Source: Cellulomonas gelida
Lineage (GTDB): Bacteria; Actinomycetota; Actinomycetes; Actinomycetales; Cellulomonadaceae
DNA length: 64,000 nt
Direction of reading: 5' to 3'
Assembly: GCF_006538725.1 (NCBI RefSeq)
Contig: NZ_BJLQ01000004.1
Span: forward strand, 62,001 to 126,000
Shown: piece after piece, positions 1 through 8,796 of the stretch
Layout of the letters: the number at the start of each line of letters is the position of its first letter
How positions within the stretch are numbered: position 1 is the first letter of the stretch
Program-made: the position numbers and the translations under genes
The notes under the pieces: generated by a model
The model's input: the letters and a program-made list of their open reading frames with translations, nothing else
What the model was told of the DNA's origin: nothing
Databases searched by the model: none

Positions 1-1050
1 GTCCGCGGTGCGCGGCCCGAACGAGAGCACCGCGGAGTCGGCCATGTCGATGATGCGCCGGCTCTGGCCCGCGGGCGTGCTCGCGACGGCGGGCAGCGTC
101 TCGAGCAGGCCGTCGACGCCGCCCACCGACGCCAGCCCGTCGGACATCACGAGCACGACGTCAGGCTCGGCCTTGACGACGCCCTCGTCGGTCACGGGCT
201 TCATGCCCTGCCAGCCGATCTCCCCGGCGACGTCGACCGCACCGAGCGCGTCGATGAGCGAGTCCGTCCCCGAGCCCTCGCCGAACAGGTAGTAGACGCC
301 GGCCTGGCCGCGCACGTAGAGGAACACGATCCGCAGCCGCTCGGACTCCTGCTCGGGTGCGATCGCGGCGATCTCGGCGATCTTCGCCGTCACGGCGTCG
401 TCGGTGCGCTGCGCGAGAGCCGCACCGGCCTCGGGTACGCCGAGCGCGTCCGCGACCTGCGTGATGAGGTCACCGACGCCGTCGACCGACCGGTGCGAGT
501 CGACCACGACGACCGGGATGCCCGCGTCGCGCATCTGGAGCACCACGTCCCACGGGCCCAGGCTCGTGTCGGTGAGGATCACGGTCGGTGCGAGCTCGAG
601 GATCGCCTCGGCGGACAGCTCGTGCCCGTTCGCCGTGACCAGCGGCTTGTCCTTGATCTCCGCGAACGCGGAGGAGGTGTCGCGTCCGACGACGCGGTCC
701 CCAAGGCCGAGCTCGTAGACGATGCGGGAGACAGTTCCGTACACGTCGAGCGCGAGGATGCGGCTCGCGTCGCTCACGGTGACCGCTGTGCCTTGCACGT
801 CGGTGACGGTGACGGGCAGCGCGGGCTCGGGGTCGTCCGCGACGGGCCGGACCGCGGAGTCCGCGACGACCGCGGTCGCGGGGCCCGTGAGCGTCTTGGG
901 TGCCGCCGCCGGCTCCACGTCGGCGAGGCGCGTGCCGCCGCCGGCCGTGACGTCGTGGTCGTCGGCCGCCGTCGCACCGCCGCATCCGGCGAGCGCCAGG
1001 ACCAGCACGAGCGTCGCGACGAGGGCGCGGGCCGGGCGCGCGACAGGCAT
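1..1050 (-). CDS. hmuT: Haem/hemin ABC transporter substrate-binding lipoprotein (partial, runs off left edge)
   Basis: The ATG at 1050 opens a reading frame that stays open to the window edge, giving 350 codons without the C-terminus. Residues 1-23 form a lipoprotein signal peptide ending in LALAGC, with Cys23 as the lipidated residue. The rest matches the HmuT/PeriplasBP_2 fold: SRILALDVYGTVSRIVYELG, then GRDTSSAF, a conserved ILTDTSLGP stretch, and later LYVRGQAGVYYLFGEGSGTD. Members of this family bind haem outside the membrane and pass it to a permease/ATPase pair (HmuUV), which here should lie beyond the left edge. GGAGG sits 9 nt before the start. A DtxR/IdeR-like iron box lies about 65 bp upstream, so repression by iron is likely. 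It could bind another iron chelate, but haem is the best match. Confidence 0.85.
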   Translation of the reverse strand, partial: MPVARPARALVATLVLVLALAGCGGATAADDHDVTAGGGTRLADVEPAAAPKTLTGPATAVVADSAVRPVADDPEPALPVTVTDVQGTAVTVSDASRILALDVYGTVSRIVYELGLGDRVVGRDTSSAFAEIKDKPLVTANGHELSAEAILELAPTVILTDTSLGPWDVVLQMRDAGIPVVVVDSHRSVDGVGDLITQVADALGVPEAGAALAQRTDDAVTAKIAEIAAIAPEQESERLRIVFLYVRGQAGVYYLFGEGSGTDSLIDALGAVDVAGEIGWQGMKPVTDEGVVKAEPDVVLVMSDGLASVGGVDGLLETLPAVASTPAGQSRRIIDMADSAVLSFGPRTAD

Positions 1051-1101
1051 GGCTGGTCGACCTCCGTGCTGAGGGACGGGGTGAGACCCGTGGACCCCGC
1101 C

Positions 1102-1133
1102 ATCCTAGCCGCGCAAAGGTTAGGCTCACCTAC
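1102..1133 (-). promoter_or_regulatory. Putative DtxR/IdeR iron box and -10 element of hmuT
   Basis: The 19 bp at 1115-1133 resemble the IdeR/DtxR consensus TTAGGTTAGSCTAACCTAA, with 15 of the 16 central positions matching. Immediately downstream on the minus strand is a TAGGAT -10-like hexamer (1107-1102). The box therefore lies across the promoter of the haem-binding protein gene, as expected for Fe2+-dependent repression. Confidence 0.75.
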
Positions 1134-1188
1134 CTTCCGCAAGCGGCCTTGGTCACACGTCCAGCGGCGCGCGACGTGCTACGGCAGG

Positions 1189-2553
1189 TCAGCCCTGGTC
1201 GAGGGCGAGCAGGTCGTCGACGGTCTCGCGCCGCAGCAAGGTGCGCACCTCGCCGCCGCGCACCGCCACGACCGGCGGCCGCGTCAGGAGGTTGTAGTTC
1301 GACGCCATCGACCGCCCGTAGGCGCCCGTCGCCGCGACGGCCAGCAGGTCGCCCGCGCGCACGTCGCCCGGCAGCTGCACCTCGTGCACGACGACGTCGC
1401 CCGACTCGCAGTGCTTGCCGACCACGCGGGCCAGCACCGACGGCGCCGACGAGAGCCGCCCGACGACCTCGGCGTGGTACCGCGCGCCGTACAGCGCCGG
1501 CCGGATGTTGTCGCTCATCCCGCCGTCCACGGACACGTACAGGCGCTCGGTCTCGTCGTCCACGCGCACGGGCTTGACGGTCCCGACGGTGTACAGCGTG
1601 AGCCCGGCCGGCCCGACGATCGCGCGCCCGGGCTCGATCGAGAACCGCGGCAGCGGCGTCCCGAGCTCGGCGGCGGCCGCCGCGACCGACGCGGCGACGT
1701 CCTTCGCGATCCGGTCGGGGTCGAGCGCGACGTCGCCCGGCAGGTAGGCGATGCCGTACCCGCCACCCAGGTCGACCTCGTCGACGAGCACGCCGGTGCG
1801 CTCGGCCAGCGCCGCGCGCAGCGCGAGCACCACGCGCGCGGCGACCTCGAACCCCGACGGGTCGAGGATCTGCGAGCCGATGTGCGAGTGGATGCCCAGC
1901 AGGTGCAGCTCCGGGTGGGACAGCACGGCGAGCAGCGCGGTCATCGCGGGCGAGTCGCCGTCGCCGTGCGCCGCGACCGACAGGCCGAACTTCTGGTCCT
2001 CGTGCGCGGTCGAGATGTACTCGTGGCCTCCCGCGTGCACGCCGGTCGTCACGCGCACCATCACGGGCGCGGGCGCTCCCCCACGGGCCCGGACGAGCGC
2101 CGCGAGCCGCTCGATCTCCACGAGCGAGTCGACGATGATCCGTCCCACGCCGTGCTCGAGGGCGAGGGCGAGCTCGTCGTCGGACTTGTTGTTGCCGTGC
2201 AGGCCGAGGTCCGCACCCGGCACGCCCGCGCGCAGCGCGACCGCGAGCTCGCCGCCGGACGCGGTGTCCACCCGCAGACCCTCGTCGTGCACCCACCGCG
2301 CGACCGCGACCGACAGGAACGCCTTGCCCGCGTAGTACACGTCGACACCCGCGCCGACCTCGGCGAACGCCGCGGCGAACGCGCGGCGGTAGCCCGCGGC
2401 ACGCGCGCGCAGGTCCGCCTCGTCGAGCACGTAGGCGGGCGTGCCGACCTCCGCGGCGAGCCGCGCGGCCGGGACCCCGGCCACGACGAGCGCGCCCTCG
2501 TCGTCCCGTGCGACGCCCGTCGACCAGGGCTCACCCGGAATGCTCGTGCTCAC
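1189..2553 (-). CDS. lysA: Diaminopimelate decarboxylase
   Basis: 454 aa, the usual size for LysA, a PLP enzyme of fold type III. It decarboxylates meso-diaminopimelate to L-lysine in the cytosol. YYAGKAF places the PLP lysine at residue 77. HIGSQ, the phosphate-binding LGGGYGIAY and EPGRAIVG segments, and the CESGD motif with the active-site cysteine of the partner subunit are all present. The start is the GTG at 2553, which overlaps the argS stop by 4 nt (GTGA), so the two genes should be translationally coupled. argS-lysA adjacency is common in actinobacteria, as in M. tuberculosis. The frame stays open upstream through argS, but that stretch is not homologous and is excluded. Confidence 0.95.
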   Translation of the reverse strand: MSTSIPGEPWSTGVARDDEGALVVAGVPAARLAAEVGTPAYVLDEADLRARAAGYRRAFAAAFAEVGAGVDVYYAGKAFLSVAVARWVHDEGLRVDTASGGELAVALRAGVPGADLGLHGNNKSDDELALALEHGVGRIIVDSLVEIERLAALVRARGGAPAPVMVRVTTGVHAGGHEYISTAHEDQKFGLSVAAHGDGDSPAMTALLAVLSHPELHLLGIHSHIGSQILDPSGFEVAARVVLALRAALAERTGVLVDEVDLGGGYGIAYLPGDVALDPDRIAKDVAASVAAAAAELGTPLPRFSIEPGRAIVGPAGLTLYTVGTVKPVRVDDETERLYVSVDGGMSDNIRPALYGARYHAEVVGRLSSAPSVLARVVGKHCESGDVVVHEVQLPGDVRAGDLLAVAATGAYGRSMASNYNLLTRPPVVAVRGGEVRTLLRRETVDDLLALDQG

Positions 2554-4229
2554 ATCCGCTCCGGCGCGCTCACGCCGAGCAGGCCGAGACCGTTGGCGAT
2601 CACCTGACGCGTCGCGTCGTTGAGCCACAGCCGCGTGCGGTGCACGTCGCCGACCTCCTCGTCGCCGAACGGCGTGACCCGGCGGCGCCCGTACCAGGTG
2701 TGGTACGCGCCGGCGAGCTCCTCGAGGTAGCGCGCGACGCGGTGCGGCTCCCGCAGGTTCGCGGCCTGCGCGACGACCCGCGGGAACTGCGCGAGCTCGC
2801 CCAGCAGCACCGACTCGGACTCGTCGTCCAGCAGGCTCGCGTCGAAGCCGTCCTCGCGGCGGACCCCCGCGTCGGCCGCGTTGCGGCCCACGTTCACGGT
2901 CCGGGCGTGCGCGTACTGGACGTAGTAGACGGGGTTCTCGTTCTTGGCGCTGGCCAGCAGGTCGAGGTCCAGGTCGATCGCGCTGTCGGCCGACGAGCGC
3001 GCGAGCGAGTAGCGCGCGGCGTCCACGCCGACCGCGTCGACGAGGTCGTCGATCGTCACGACCGTCCCCGCACGCTTCGACATGCGCACCGGCTGCCCGT
3101 CGCGCACCAGGTTGACGAGCTGGCCGATGAGGATCTCCAGGTTGACGTCCGGGTCGTCGCCGAACGCCGCCGCGACCGCGCGCATGCGACCCACGTACCC
3201 GTGGTGGTCCGCGCCGAGCATCATCACGACGCGGTCGAACCCGCGCTCGCGCTTGTCGAGGTAGTAGGCGATGTCGCCCGCGATGTACGCGGCCTCGCCG
3301 TCGGACTTGATGACGACGCGGTCCTTGTCGTCGCCGAAGTCCGTGGTGCGCAGCCACGTCGCGCCGTCGGCGTCGAACACGTGGCCCAGCTCGCGCAGGC
3401 GCGCGACGGCCCGCTCGACCGCACCGGACTCGTGCAGCGAGTCCTCGTGGAAGTACACGTCGAAGTCCACGCCGAACTCGTGCAGCGACTTCTTGATCTC
3501 GGTGAACATCAGCTCGACGCCACGCGCGCGGAACGCCTCGAGGGCCTCGTCGTCGCCGAGCGTGGTCGGGTCCGGCTCGCCTGCCGCGAGCGCGTCCGCG
3601 ACCACCTGGTCGGCGATCTCGGAGATGTACTGGCCGCCGTAGCCGTCCTCGGGGGCCTCCTCGCCCCGGGCCCGCGCGACGAGCGAGCGCGCGAACCGGT
3701 CGATCTGCGCACCGTGGTCGTTGAAGTAGTACTCCCGCGTGACCTGCGCACCCGCGGCCTGCAGGACGCGCGCGAGCGAGTCCCCGACCGCCGCCCAGCG
3801 CACGCCGCCGATGTGCAGCGGACCCGTCGGGTTCGCCGAGACGAACTCGAGGTTGACGGTGTGCCCCGCCTCGGCCTCGTTGCGGCCGTAGGCCGGGCCC
3901 GCCTCGACGACCGTGCGCGCGAGCTCGCCCGCGGCGGCGGTGTCGAGCCGGATGTTGAGGAAGCCGGGGCCTGCGATCTCGACGGCCGCGATGCCGGCCG
4001 TGGCGCCCAGGCGCCGCGCGAGCTCCTCGGCGAACGCACGCGGGTTCATGCCCGCCTTCTTCGCGAGCTGCAGCGCGACGTTCGTCGCCCAGTCCCCGTG
4101 CTCGCGCTGGCGGGGTCGCTCGATGTGCACGTGCGCCGGGAGATCGGCGGGGGCGAGAGCGAACGTACCGTCGGCGACGGCCGCCGCGAGGGCGTCCGCG
4201 AGGGCCTGGGAGAGCTGGTCGGGAGTCAC
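2550..4229 (-). CDS. argS: Arginyl-tRNA synthetase
   Basis: 559 aa class I aminoacyl-tRNA synthetase that charges tRNA-Arg. The N-terminal Add-1-like domain covers about residues 1-95. The catalytic domain carries the HIGH-equivalent PLHIGG at 137-142 and the KMSKS-equivalent VRMSKRAGT. The C-terminal DALR anticodon-binding domain ends the protein. The start is GTG at 4229, overlapping the stop of the upstream transporter gene by 4 nt; lysA follows with another 4-nt overlap. The gene probably relies on the transporter promoter plus coupling. A tRNA-Arg(CCG) gene lies 2.3 kb away on the other strand. Confidence 0.96.
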   Translation of the reverse strand: MTPDQLSQALADALAAAVADGTFALAPADLPAHVHIERPRQREHGDWATNVALQLAKKAGMNPRAFAEELARRLGATAGIAAVEIAGPGFLNIRLDTAAAGELARTVVEAGPAYGRNEAEAGHTVNLEFVSANPTGPLHIGGVRWAAVGDSLARVLQAAGAQVTREYYFNDHGAQIDRFARSLVARARGEEAPEDGYGGQYISEIADQVVADALAAGEPDPTTLGDDEALEAFRARGVELMFTEIKKSLHEFGVDFDVYFHEDSLHESGAVERAVARLRELGHVFDADGATWLRTTDFGDDKDRVVIKSDGEAAYIAGDIAYYLDKRERGFDRVVMMLGADHHGYVGRMRAVAAAFGDDPDVNLEILIGQLVNLVRDGQPVRMSKRAGTVVTIDDLVDAVGVDAARYSLARSSADSAIDLDLDLLASAKNENPVYYVQYAHARTVNVGRNAADAGVRREDGFDASLLDDESESVLLGELAQFPRVVAQAANLREPHRVARYLEELAGAYHTWYGRRRVTPFGDEEVGDVHRTRLWLNDATRQVIANGLGLLGVSAPERM

Positions 4230-5518
4230 CGGTCAAGCGTAGGGGAACGCCCGGCCCTCTCCGCCGCGGCGTCCGGCTCCCCGAGGACCTCGGGCCGGCA
4301 CGCGCGACGCGCCGCGACGAGCAGCACGACGAGCAGGGCCAGCAGCACCAGCAGCGCGGCGTCCCAGCTGCCCGTCGCGTCGTACAGCAGCCCGATGCCG
4401 ATCGGCCCGAGCGCCGCGAGCGCGTACCCGACGCCCTGCACCATGCCCGAGAGCACGACCGCGAGCGCGGGGGTCGCGGTGCGCAGCCCGATCAGCGCGA
4501 GCAGGATCGGGAACGTGCTGGGGCCGAGGCCGAGCAGCACCATCCACACCACGGTGCCGTGCGCGGGGGCGAGCAGCAGACCGAGGTACCCGACGGCCCA
4601 GCACGCCACGAAGGCGACGACGAGCGGGAACGGCGAGCGCATGCGCCCGGCCAGCACCGGTGCGACGAGCGACGCGGGCAGGCCGAGGATCGCGAACAGC
4701 GCGAGCCACCGGCCGCCGACCTCCGTGCCCAGGCCCGCGTCGGCGAGGATCTCCGGGAGCCACGCGAACACCGTGTACGTGCCGAGCGAGTTCATGCCGA
4801 ACGTGACCGCCATCGCCCAGGCGAGCGACGAGCGCCAGACCAGGCGCGTCGCACCGTCGCCCGCGCGGGCTGTCAGCGCACTCGCGGCCGGACCCGGCGA
4901 TCGTCGGACGAGCTCGCGCAGGTGCGCACGCGCCGCGACGGACCGCACGATCACCACGACCCACGGCACCGCCGCCGCGACGCCGACCGCCGCCCACACC
5001 CCGACCGACCACCGCCACCCCGCGGCCTGCGCGAGCGGCAGCGCGACCAGCGGCGGCACCGCGGTGCTCACCGAGAGCGCGACCGAGTACGCCGCGGTCA
5101 CCACCCCGATGCGGTCGGGGAAGTAGCGCTTGACGAGCGGCGGGAGCAGCACGTTGCCCATGCCCATGCCCGCGAGCGCGAGCATCGACCACGCGAGGAA
5201 CGCGGGCGCGGTCGTCGCGTTCGCCCGCAGCACCTCGCCGGTCGCCGACAGCAGCAGCGCCGCGACCATCGTCGGCTCGAGCCCGAGGTGCCGTGCCACG
5301 GGCGTGGCCAGCGAGCCGAAGAGGGCGAAGGACAGGACCGGGATGGTCCCCAGCAGGCCGATCTGCGCCGACGTCAGCGCCACGTCCTCGCGCATGACGT
5401 CGATCAGCGGCGAGACGGCGGCGACCGCGATCCGCAGGTTCAGACCCACCAGGACGATGCCGGCCAGGACGACGAGGCGGCCGCGCCAGGGCGCGGGCTC
5501 GGCAGGACGGGACGGCAC
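4226..5518 (-). CDS. MFS transporter, CynX/NimT-like family
   Basis: About 430 aa with 12 predicted membrane segments starting at [20 protein letters not shown]. That opening resembles the cyanate/2-nitroimidazole (CynX/NimT) branch of the major facilitator superfamily, for which the N-terminal NLR motif is typical. The substrate cannot be told from sequence. I chose the GTG at 5518 because the first helix begins about 20 residues later; the frame stays open far upstream, but only as a shadow of the regulator gene. The gene heads an operon with argS and lysA (4-nt overlap) and is divergent from a FadR-type regulator 81 bp away, which probably controls it. A transporter leading argS-lysA is an unusual arrangement. 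Confidence 0.8.
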   Translation of the reverse strand: MPSRPAEPAPWRGRLVVLAGIVLVGLNLRIAVAAVSPLIDVMREDVALTSAQIGLLGTIPVLSFALFGSLATPVARHLGLEPTMVAALLLSATGEVLRANATTAPAFLAWSMLALAGMGMGNVLLPPLVKRYFPDRIGVVTAAYSVALSVSTAVPPLVALPLAQAAGWRWSVGVWAAVGVAAAVPWVVVIVRSVAARAHLRELVRRSPGPAASALTARAGDGATRLVWRSSLAWAMAVTFGMNSLGTYTVFAWLPEILADAGLGTEVGGRWLALFAILGLPASLVAPVLAGRMRSPFPLVVAFVACWAVGYLGLLLAPAHGTVVWMVLLGLGPSTFPILLALIGLRTATPALAVVLSGMVQGVGYALAALGPIGIGLLYDATGSWDAALLVLLALLVVLLVAARRACRPEVLGEPDAAAERAGRSPTLDR

Positions 5519-5599
5519 AGCACTCCGCGGGGTGAAGGAAGGACGAGGGCGACGGGCAGGTCTGGCGGGCGGACGGCTCGCTCGTGTTGACTGCACGGC

Positions 5600-6283
5600 A
5601 TGCCCGCACACGGAGGCCCTTCGGCGATCACGCGTCGGACCGGTCTGATCGATTCGACCGTACAGGAGCTGCACGCGCGGATCGCGAGCGGTGAGTGGGC
5701 CGTGGGCGCCCGCATCCCGCCCGAGCCACAGCTCGTCGAGCTGCTCGGCGTCGGGCGCAACACGGTGCGCGAGGCCGTGCAGTCCCTGGTCCACGCCGGC
5801 CTGCTCGAGCGACGCCAGGGCTCGGGCACGTACGTGCTGTCGTCGTCCGAGCTCGCCGCGTCGATGGGCCGCCAGATCGCCGACGCCCGCCAGCGCGACG
5901 TCGTCGAGGTGCGCCGCGCGCTCGAGATCGAGGCCGCGCGCCTGGCCGCACGCCGCCGCACCGCGCTCGACGCGAGCACGCTCCTCGAGCGCCGCGACGA
6001 GCGCGCGGTGGCCTACGTCTCGGGCGACCTCGACGCGATGGTCGAGACCGACCTCGCGCTGCACCGCACGATCGTGCGGGCAGCGGGCAACCCGGTGCTG
6101 CTCTCGCTGTACGAGAACCTCATCGACGCGATCGGCGAGAACATCCGGTTCAACTTCGTCACCGACTACCACGGGCAGACCGCGCACGACACGCTCATCG
6201 AGGCGATCGTCGCGGGAGACGCGGCCAAGGCGGTCCTGGAGACCACGGCCTACCTCTCGGCCCTCCTGGGCGAGTCCCCCTGA
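5600..6283 (+). CDS. GntR-family (FadR subfamily) transcriptional regulator
   Basis: 227 aa. The N-terminal winged helix (about residues 15-80) contains GEWAVGARIPPEPQLVELLG followed by VGRNTVREAVQSLVHAGLLE and the wing RRQGSGTYV, the standard GntR signature. The C-terminal all-helical FCD domain contains ALEIEAARLAARRR and DLALHRTIVRAAGN, which supplies metal or ligand-binding His/Asp residues. It is divergently transcribed from the MFS transporter gene, the classic layout of a regulator and its target; the ligand is unknown. The stop codon sits at the edge of an inverted-repeat array that begins at 6286. Confidence 0.88.
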   Translation: MPAHGGPSAITRRTGLIDSTVQELHARIASGEWAVGARIPPEPQLVELLGVGRNTVREAVQSLVHAGLLERRQGSGTYVLSSSELAASMGRQIADARQRDVVEVRRALEIEAARLAARRRTALDASTLLERRDERAVAYVSGDLDAMVETDLALHRTIVRAAGNPVLLSLYENLIDAIGENIRFNFVTDYHGQTAHDTLIEAIVAGDAAKAVLETTAYLSALLGESP

Positions 6284-6285
6284 CG

Positions 6286-6440
6286 CGCTGGGTCGCTGTC
6301 TCTCCTCCTCGACGAACCAGGGGCTGCTCAGGCCATCGCCGGTCCTCGCCGGAGCAGACGCTGGGTCGCTGCCTCTCTCCTCGGCGAACCAGGGGCTGCT
6401 CAGGCCAACGCGCGCGCGGGACTGAGCAGGCGCTGGGTCG
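6286..6440 (+). repeat. Alternating inverted-repeat array A (REP-like), two hairpins plus a partial unit
   Basis: A 20-nt unit recurs in alternating orientation. Left arms CGAACCAGGGGCTGCTCAGG lie at 6313-6332 and 6385-6404. Right arms are CCGGAGCAGACGCTGGGTCG at 6349-6368 and a variant at 6421-6440. Gaps between successive arms are exactly 16 nt (6333-6348, 6369-6384, 6405-6420), giving a 36-bp arm period and a 72-bp hairpin period. A partial right arm (6286-6295) starts just after the gntR stop. Arms pair at 16 of 20 positions. The same architecture recurs at 25818-25945. Confidence 0.8.
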
Positions 6441-6451
6441 GCGAGGTGGGT

Positions 6452-6496
6452 GGGGTGGAGAGGGGCGGGGTGGAGAGGGGCGGGGTGGAGAGGGGT
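6452..6496 (+). repeat. Three tandem 15-bp G-rich repeats
   Basis: The unit GGGGTGGAGAGGGGC is repeated three times without gaps (6452-6466, 6467-6481, 6482-6496; the last base of the third copy is T). Runs of four G with short spacers make a G-quadruplex possible on the plus strand. The tract lies between inverted-repeat array A and the tRNA-Arg gene. Confidence 0.85.
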
Positions 6497-6543
6497 CGGG
6501 TTCGGGCTGGTAGGCTCGCTGGCCGATGCATCCGTGCATCTCG

Positions 6544-6616
6544 GCGCCCGTAGCTCAGTGGATAGAGCGTCTGCCTCCGGAGCAGAAGGTCGAAGGTTCG
6601 AATCCTTTCGGGCGCA
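6544..6616 (+). tRNA. tRNA-Arg, anticodon CCG
   Basis: A full cloverleaf can be drawn: 7-bp acceptor stem GCGCCCG/CGGGCGC, D-arm GCTC/GAGC, anticodon stem TCTGC/GCAGA with loop CTCCGGA (anticodon CCG, reading CGG), and T-arm GAAGG/CCTTT with loop TTCGAAT. The discriminator base is A, and CCA is encoded at 6617-6619. Confidence 0.97.
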
Positions 6617-6881
6617 CCACGCGAGGCCGTGCTGCAGCAGCAGCGCGGCCTTCGTCGTCTCCACGGCCCCGTCAGCACGGCGGTTCACGGCTGTCTCAGC
6701 GAGAGTGGAGCACAGCTCGCCGACCTGCTGCCGACCGGCGTCGAGGTGGTCGAACGCCGCGGCGTCGCCGCACCCGCGCGTGCGCCTCCCCTGCCGACGG
6801 GGCCCCGCCGCGGGTACCGTGACCGCACGGTCCGTGCACGGCCCGGTCCGTACGGCAGGGTTCGACGACGACGGAGGTCAG

Positions 6882-8582
6882 GTGCACCACGTCGCGGTGT
6901 TCGCGCTCGCAGTCGGCGCCGTCCTGGTCGCGGCGGTGTGCCGGCGCCGCGGCTGGCCGGCTCCGCTGGTCGTCGTGGCGGTCGCGCTGCTCGTCTCGCT
7001 CATCCCCGGCGTCCCGCGGTACGAGGTCGAGCCGGAGCTGCTGCTCGAGTTCGTCCTGCCGCCGCTGCTCTACTCCGCCGCGCTGTCCTCGTCGTACCGC
7101 GACTTCCGCGCGTCGCTGAACTCGATCACCCGGCTCGGCGTCGGGCTCGTGATCGTCACGGCACTCGCGGTCGCGCTCACGTTCTCGCTGCTCGACGACG
7201 TGTCGGTCGCCGCCGCGCTCGTGCTCGGCGCGGTCGTCGCCCCGCCGGACGCCGTCGCCGCGGCCGCCGTCGGCCGGCGCCTCGGCCTCCCCCGGCGCGT
7301 GATGACGCTGCTGTCCGGCGAGAGCCTCATCAACGACGCGACCTCGCTCACGCTCTACAAGGTGGCGCTGGCGGGCGTCGCGAGCGGCGCGTGGGCGCTC
7401 GGTGCCGGGCTGGCGACGTTCGCGATGGCGGTGGTCGCGGGCGTGGGCACGGGGCTCGTCCTCGCCTTCGTCGTGCACCAGGTCCGCATGCGGCTCGACG
7501 ACCCGGTCGTCGCCTCCGCGGTCGGCCTCATGACCCCGTTCGCCGCGTACTGGGGTGCCGAGGCCCTCGCCGGGTCGGGCGTGCTCGCCGTCGTCGCCGC
7601 GGGCCTGTACCTCGGCCACACGTCGCCGCGCGCGGGTTACGCGACCCGACTGTTCGAGGAGCCCATCTGGTCGACGCTCGACCTGGTGCTCGAGTCGTTC
7701 ACGTTCGCGCTGATCGGCATGCAGCTGCCCTGGGTCGTCCGCGACGTCGTCGACTCCGACCAGGGGTTCGCGCACGGGCTGACCGTCTCGCTCGTCGTCC
7801 TCGTCGTCGCGCTGCTCGTGCGGCCCGTCTACATCTTCGCGACCACGTGGTTCGACGACATCCGCCTGCCCGGCTCCCACCGACCGGAACGCGACTCGCT
7901 GAGCGCACGCGAGTCGGCCGTGGTCTCGTGGGCCGGCATGCGCGGCGTGGTGACGCTCGCCGCCGCCGCAGCCATCCCCGCGACCATGGACGGAGCGCCG
8001 TTCGAGCACCGCGCGACCATCCAGCTGGCCGCCTACACCGTCGCGCTCGGCACGCTCCTGCTGCAGGGCCTCACGCTGCCGTGGGTGATCACGCGGCTCG
8101 GGGTCGGCTCCGCGCAGGAAGAGGCCGCGGACGCCAAGCAGGAGGCCGCGATGCGCGTCGCGACCGCCGAGGCCGTGCAGCGCTACTTCGAGGAGCAGCG
8201 CCCCCAGCTCGCGGCGACCATGGGCGACGAGCGCGCGCAGCAGGTCGTGGAGCGGCTCTCGGCGGGCTGGCGTGCGCGGGCGGCGGCCGCCGCCGTGATG
8301 CTCGACCCGGACAGCGCCGACGACCTGGGGCTCGACCCGGAGGCTGTACGGGGCCCCGCCCGCGGGCTCGACGTGCTCGCGGCCCGTGGCAAGTCGTCGG
8401 CCGACGCCGGTCGCCGCATGCAGTCCGTCCGCCGTTCCGTGATCGCGGCGCAGCGCGAGGTGCTCATGCACCACCGCGACGCGGGCGACCTGGACGAGGT
8501 CGTGATGCGGCGCATGATGCGCGAGCTGGACCTCGAGGAGGAGTCGCTCGCGTCGTCGTGGGTCTCACGCCTGCGCGACTGA
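6882..8582 (+). CDS. Na+/H+ antiporter, CPA1 (NhaP-like) family
   Basis: 566 aa. About 12 membrane helices occupy the first 410 residues, followed by a charged cytoplasmic tail of about 150 residues. Family motifs are visible: FVLPPLLYSAALSSS, GAVVAPPDAVAAAAVGRRLG, the ion-binding pair in GESLINDATSL, and SWAGMRGVVTLAAA with the conserved arginine. Such proteins exchange Na+ (or K+) for protons and control cytoplasmic pH. The start is GTG at 6882 with GGAGG 7 nt upstream; the frame is open further upstream only through tRNA and intergenic DNA. The gene seems to stand alone. The ion preference cannot be read from the sequence. Confidence 0.9.
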   Translation: MHHVAVFALAVGAVLVAAVCRRRGWPAPLVVVAVALLVSLIPGVPRYEVEPELLLEFVLPPLLYSAALSSSYRDFRASLNSITRLGVGLVIVTALAVALTFSLLDDVSVAAALVLGAVVAPPDAVAAAAVGRRLGLPRRVMTLLSGESLINDATSLTLYKVALAGVASGAWALGAGLATFAMAVVAGVGTGLVLAFVVHQVRMRLDDPVVASAVGLMTPFAAYWGAEALAGSGVLAVVAAGLYLGHTSPRAGYATRLFEEPIWSTLDLVLESFTFALIGMQLPWVVRDVVDSDQGFAHGLTVSLVVLVVALLVRPVYIFATTWFDDIRLPGSHRPERDSLSARESAVVSWAGMRGVVTLAAAAAIPATMDGAPFEHRATIQLAAYTVALGTLLLQGLTLPWVITRLGVGSAQEEAADAKQEAAMRVATAEAVQRYFEEQRPQLAATMGDERAQQVVERLSAGWRARAAAAAVMLDPDSADDLGLDPEAVRGPARGLDVLAARGKSSADAGRRMQSVRRSVIAAQREVLMHHRDAGDLDEVVMRRMMRELDLEEESLASSWVSRLRD

Positions 8583-8707
8583 GGTCCCGGGCTTCCCCGG
8601 CGGCTGAGGGCCCCGTCAGGCAGGACCCAGGTCCCTGCTGAGGGCCGCGCGTGGCCAGGTGATTCGTCCTGCACGACCCGGAAGGACTTTCATCCCACCA
8701 CTTGTCG

Positions 8708-8719
8708 GGGACGCGTCCC
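8708..8719. promoter_or_regulatory. Perfect 12-bp palindrome upstream of adhE
   Basis: GGGACGCGTCCC is a perfect inverted repeat 78 bp before the adhE start, in a 214-bp intergenic region. It is a candidate operator. It does not match the Rex consensus, and no convincing Rex site is present. Confidence 0.35.
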
Positions 8720-8796
8720 TAGCGTCGAGGTGTCGGTTCGGACGGAGCTCCAGCACCCCGCCCGGTCCACCGATTCCACCCGACCTGGGAGCTTCC

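Noticed and set aside
470..1129. 219-codon Arg-rich frame antisense-shifted over hmuT
   Set aside because: A typical high-GC shadow frame; the true frame gives a clear haem-binding lipoprotein.
493..2607. 704-codon plus-strand frame opposite hmuT and lysA
   Set aside because: Arg/Asp/Val-rich product complementary to real genes with no domain; a shadow of high-GC coding DNA.
1189..4236. Single 1015-codon frame spanning argS and lysA
   Set aside because: Only the lysA part is homologous; the rest is a shadow in another frame of argS, kept open by high GC.
6286..6440. CRISPR-like array (regular 36-bp spacing)
   Set aside because: Units alternate in orientation, are degenerate, number only four, and no cas gene is present.
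4226..6688. 820-codon version of the MFS gene
   Set aside because: The N-terminal 390 residues lie opposite the regulator, repeats and tRNA and match no protein; the membrane helices begin after 5518.
8583..8796. Rex (NADH-sensing) operator upstream of adhE
   Set aside because: No TTGTGN-type dyad was found in the intergenic region.
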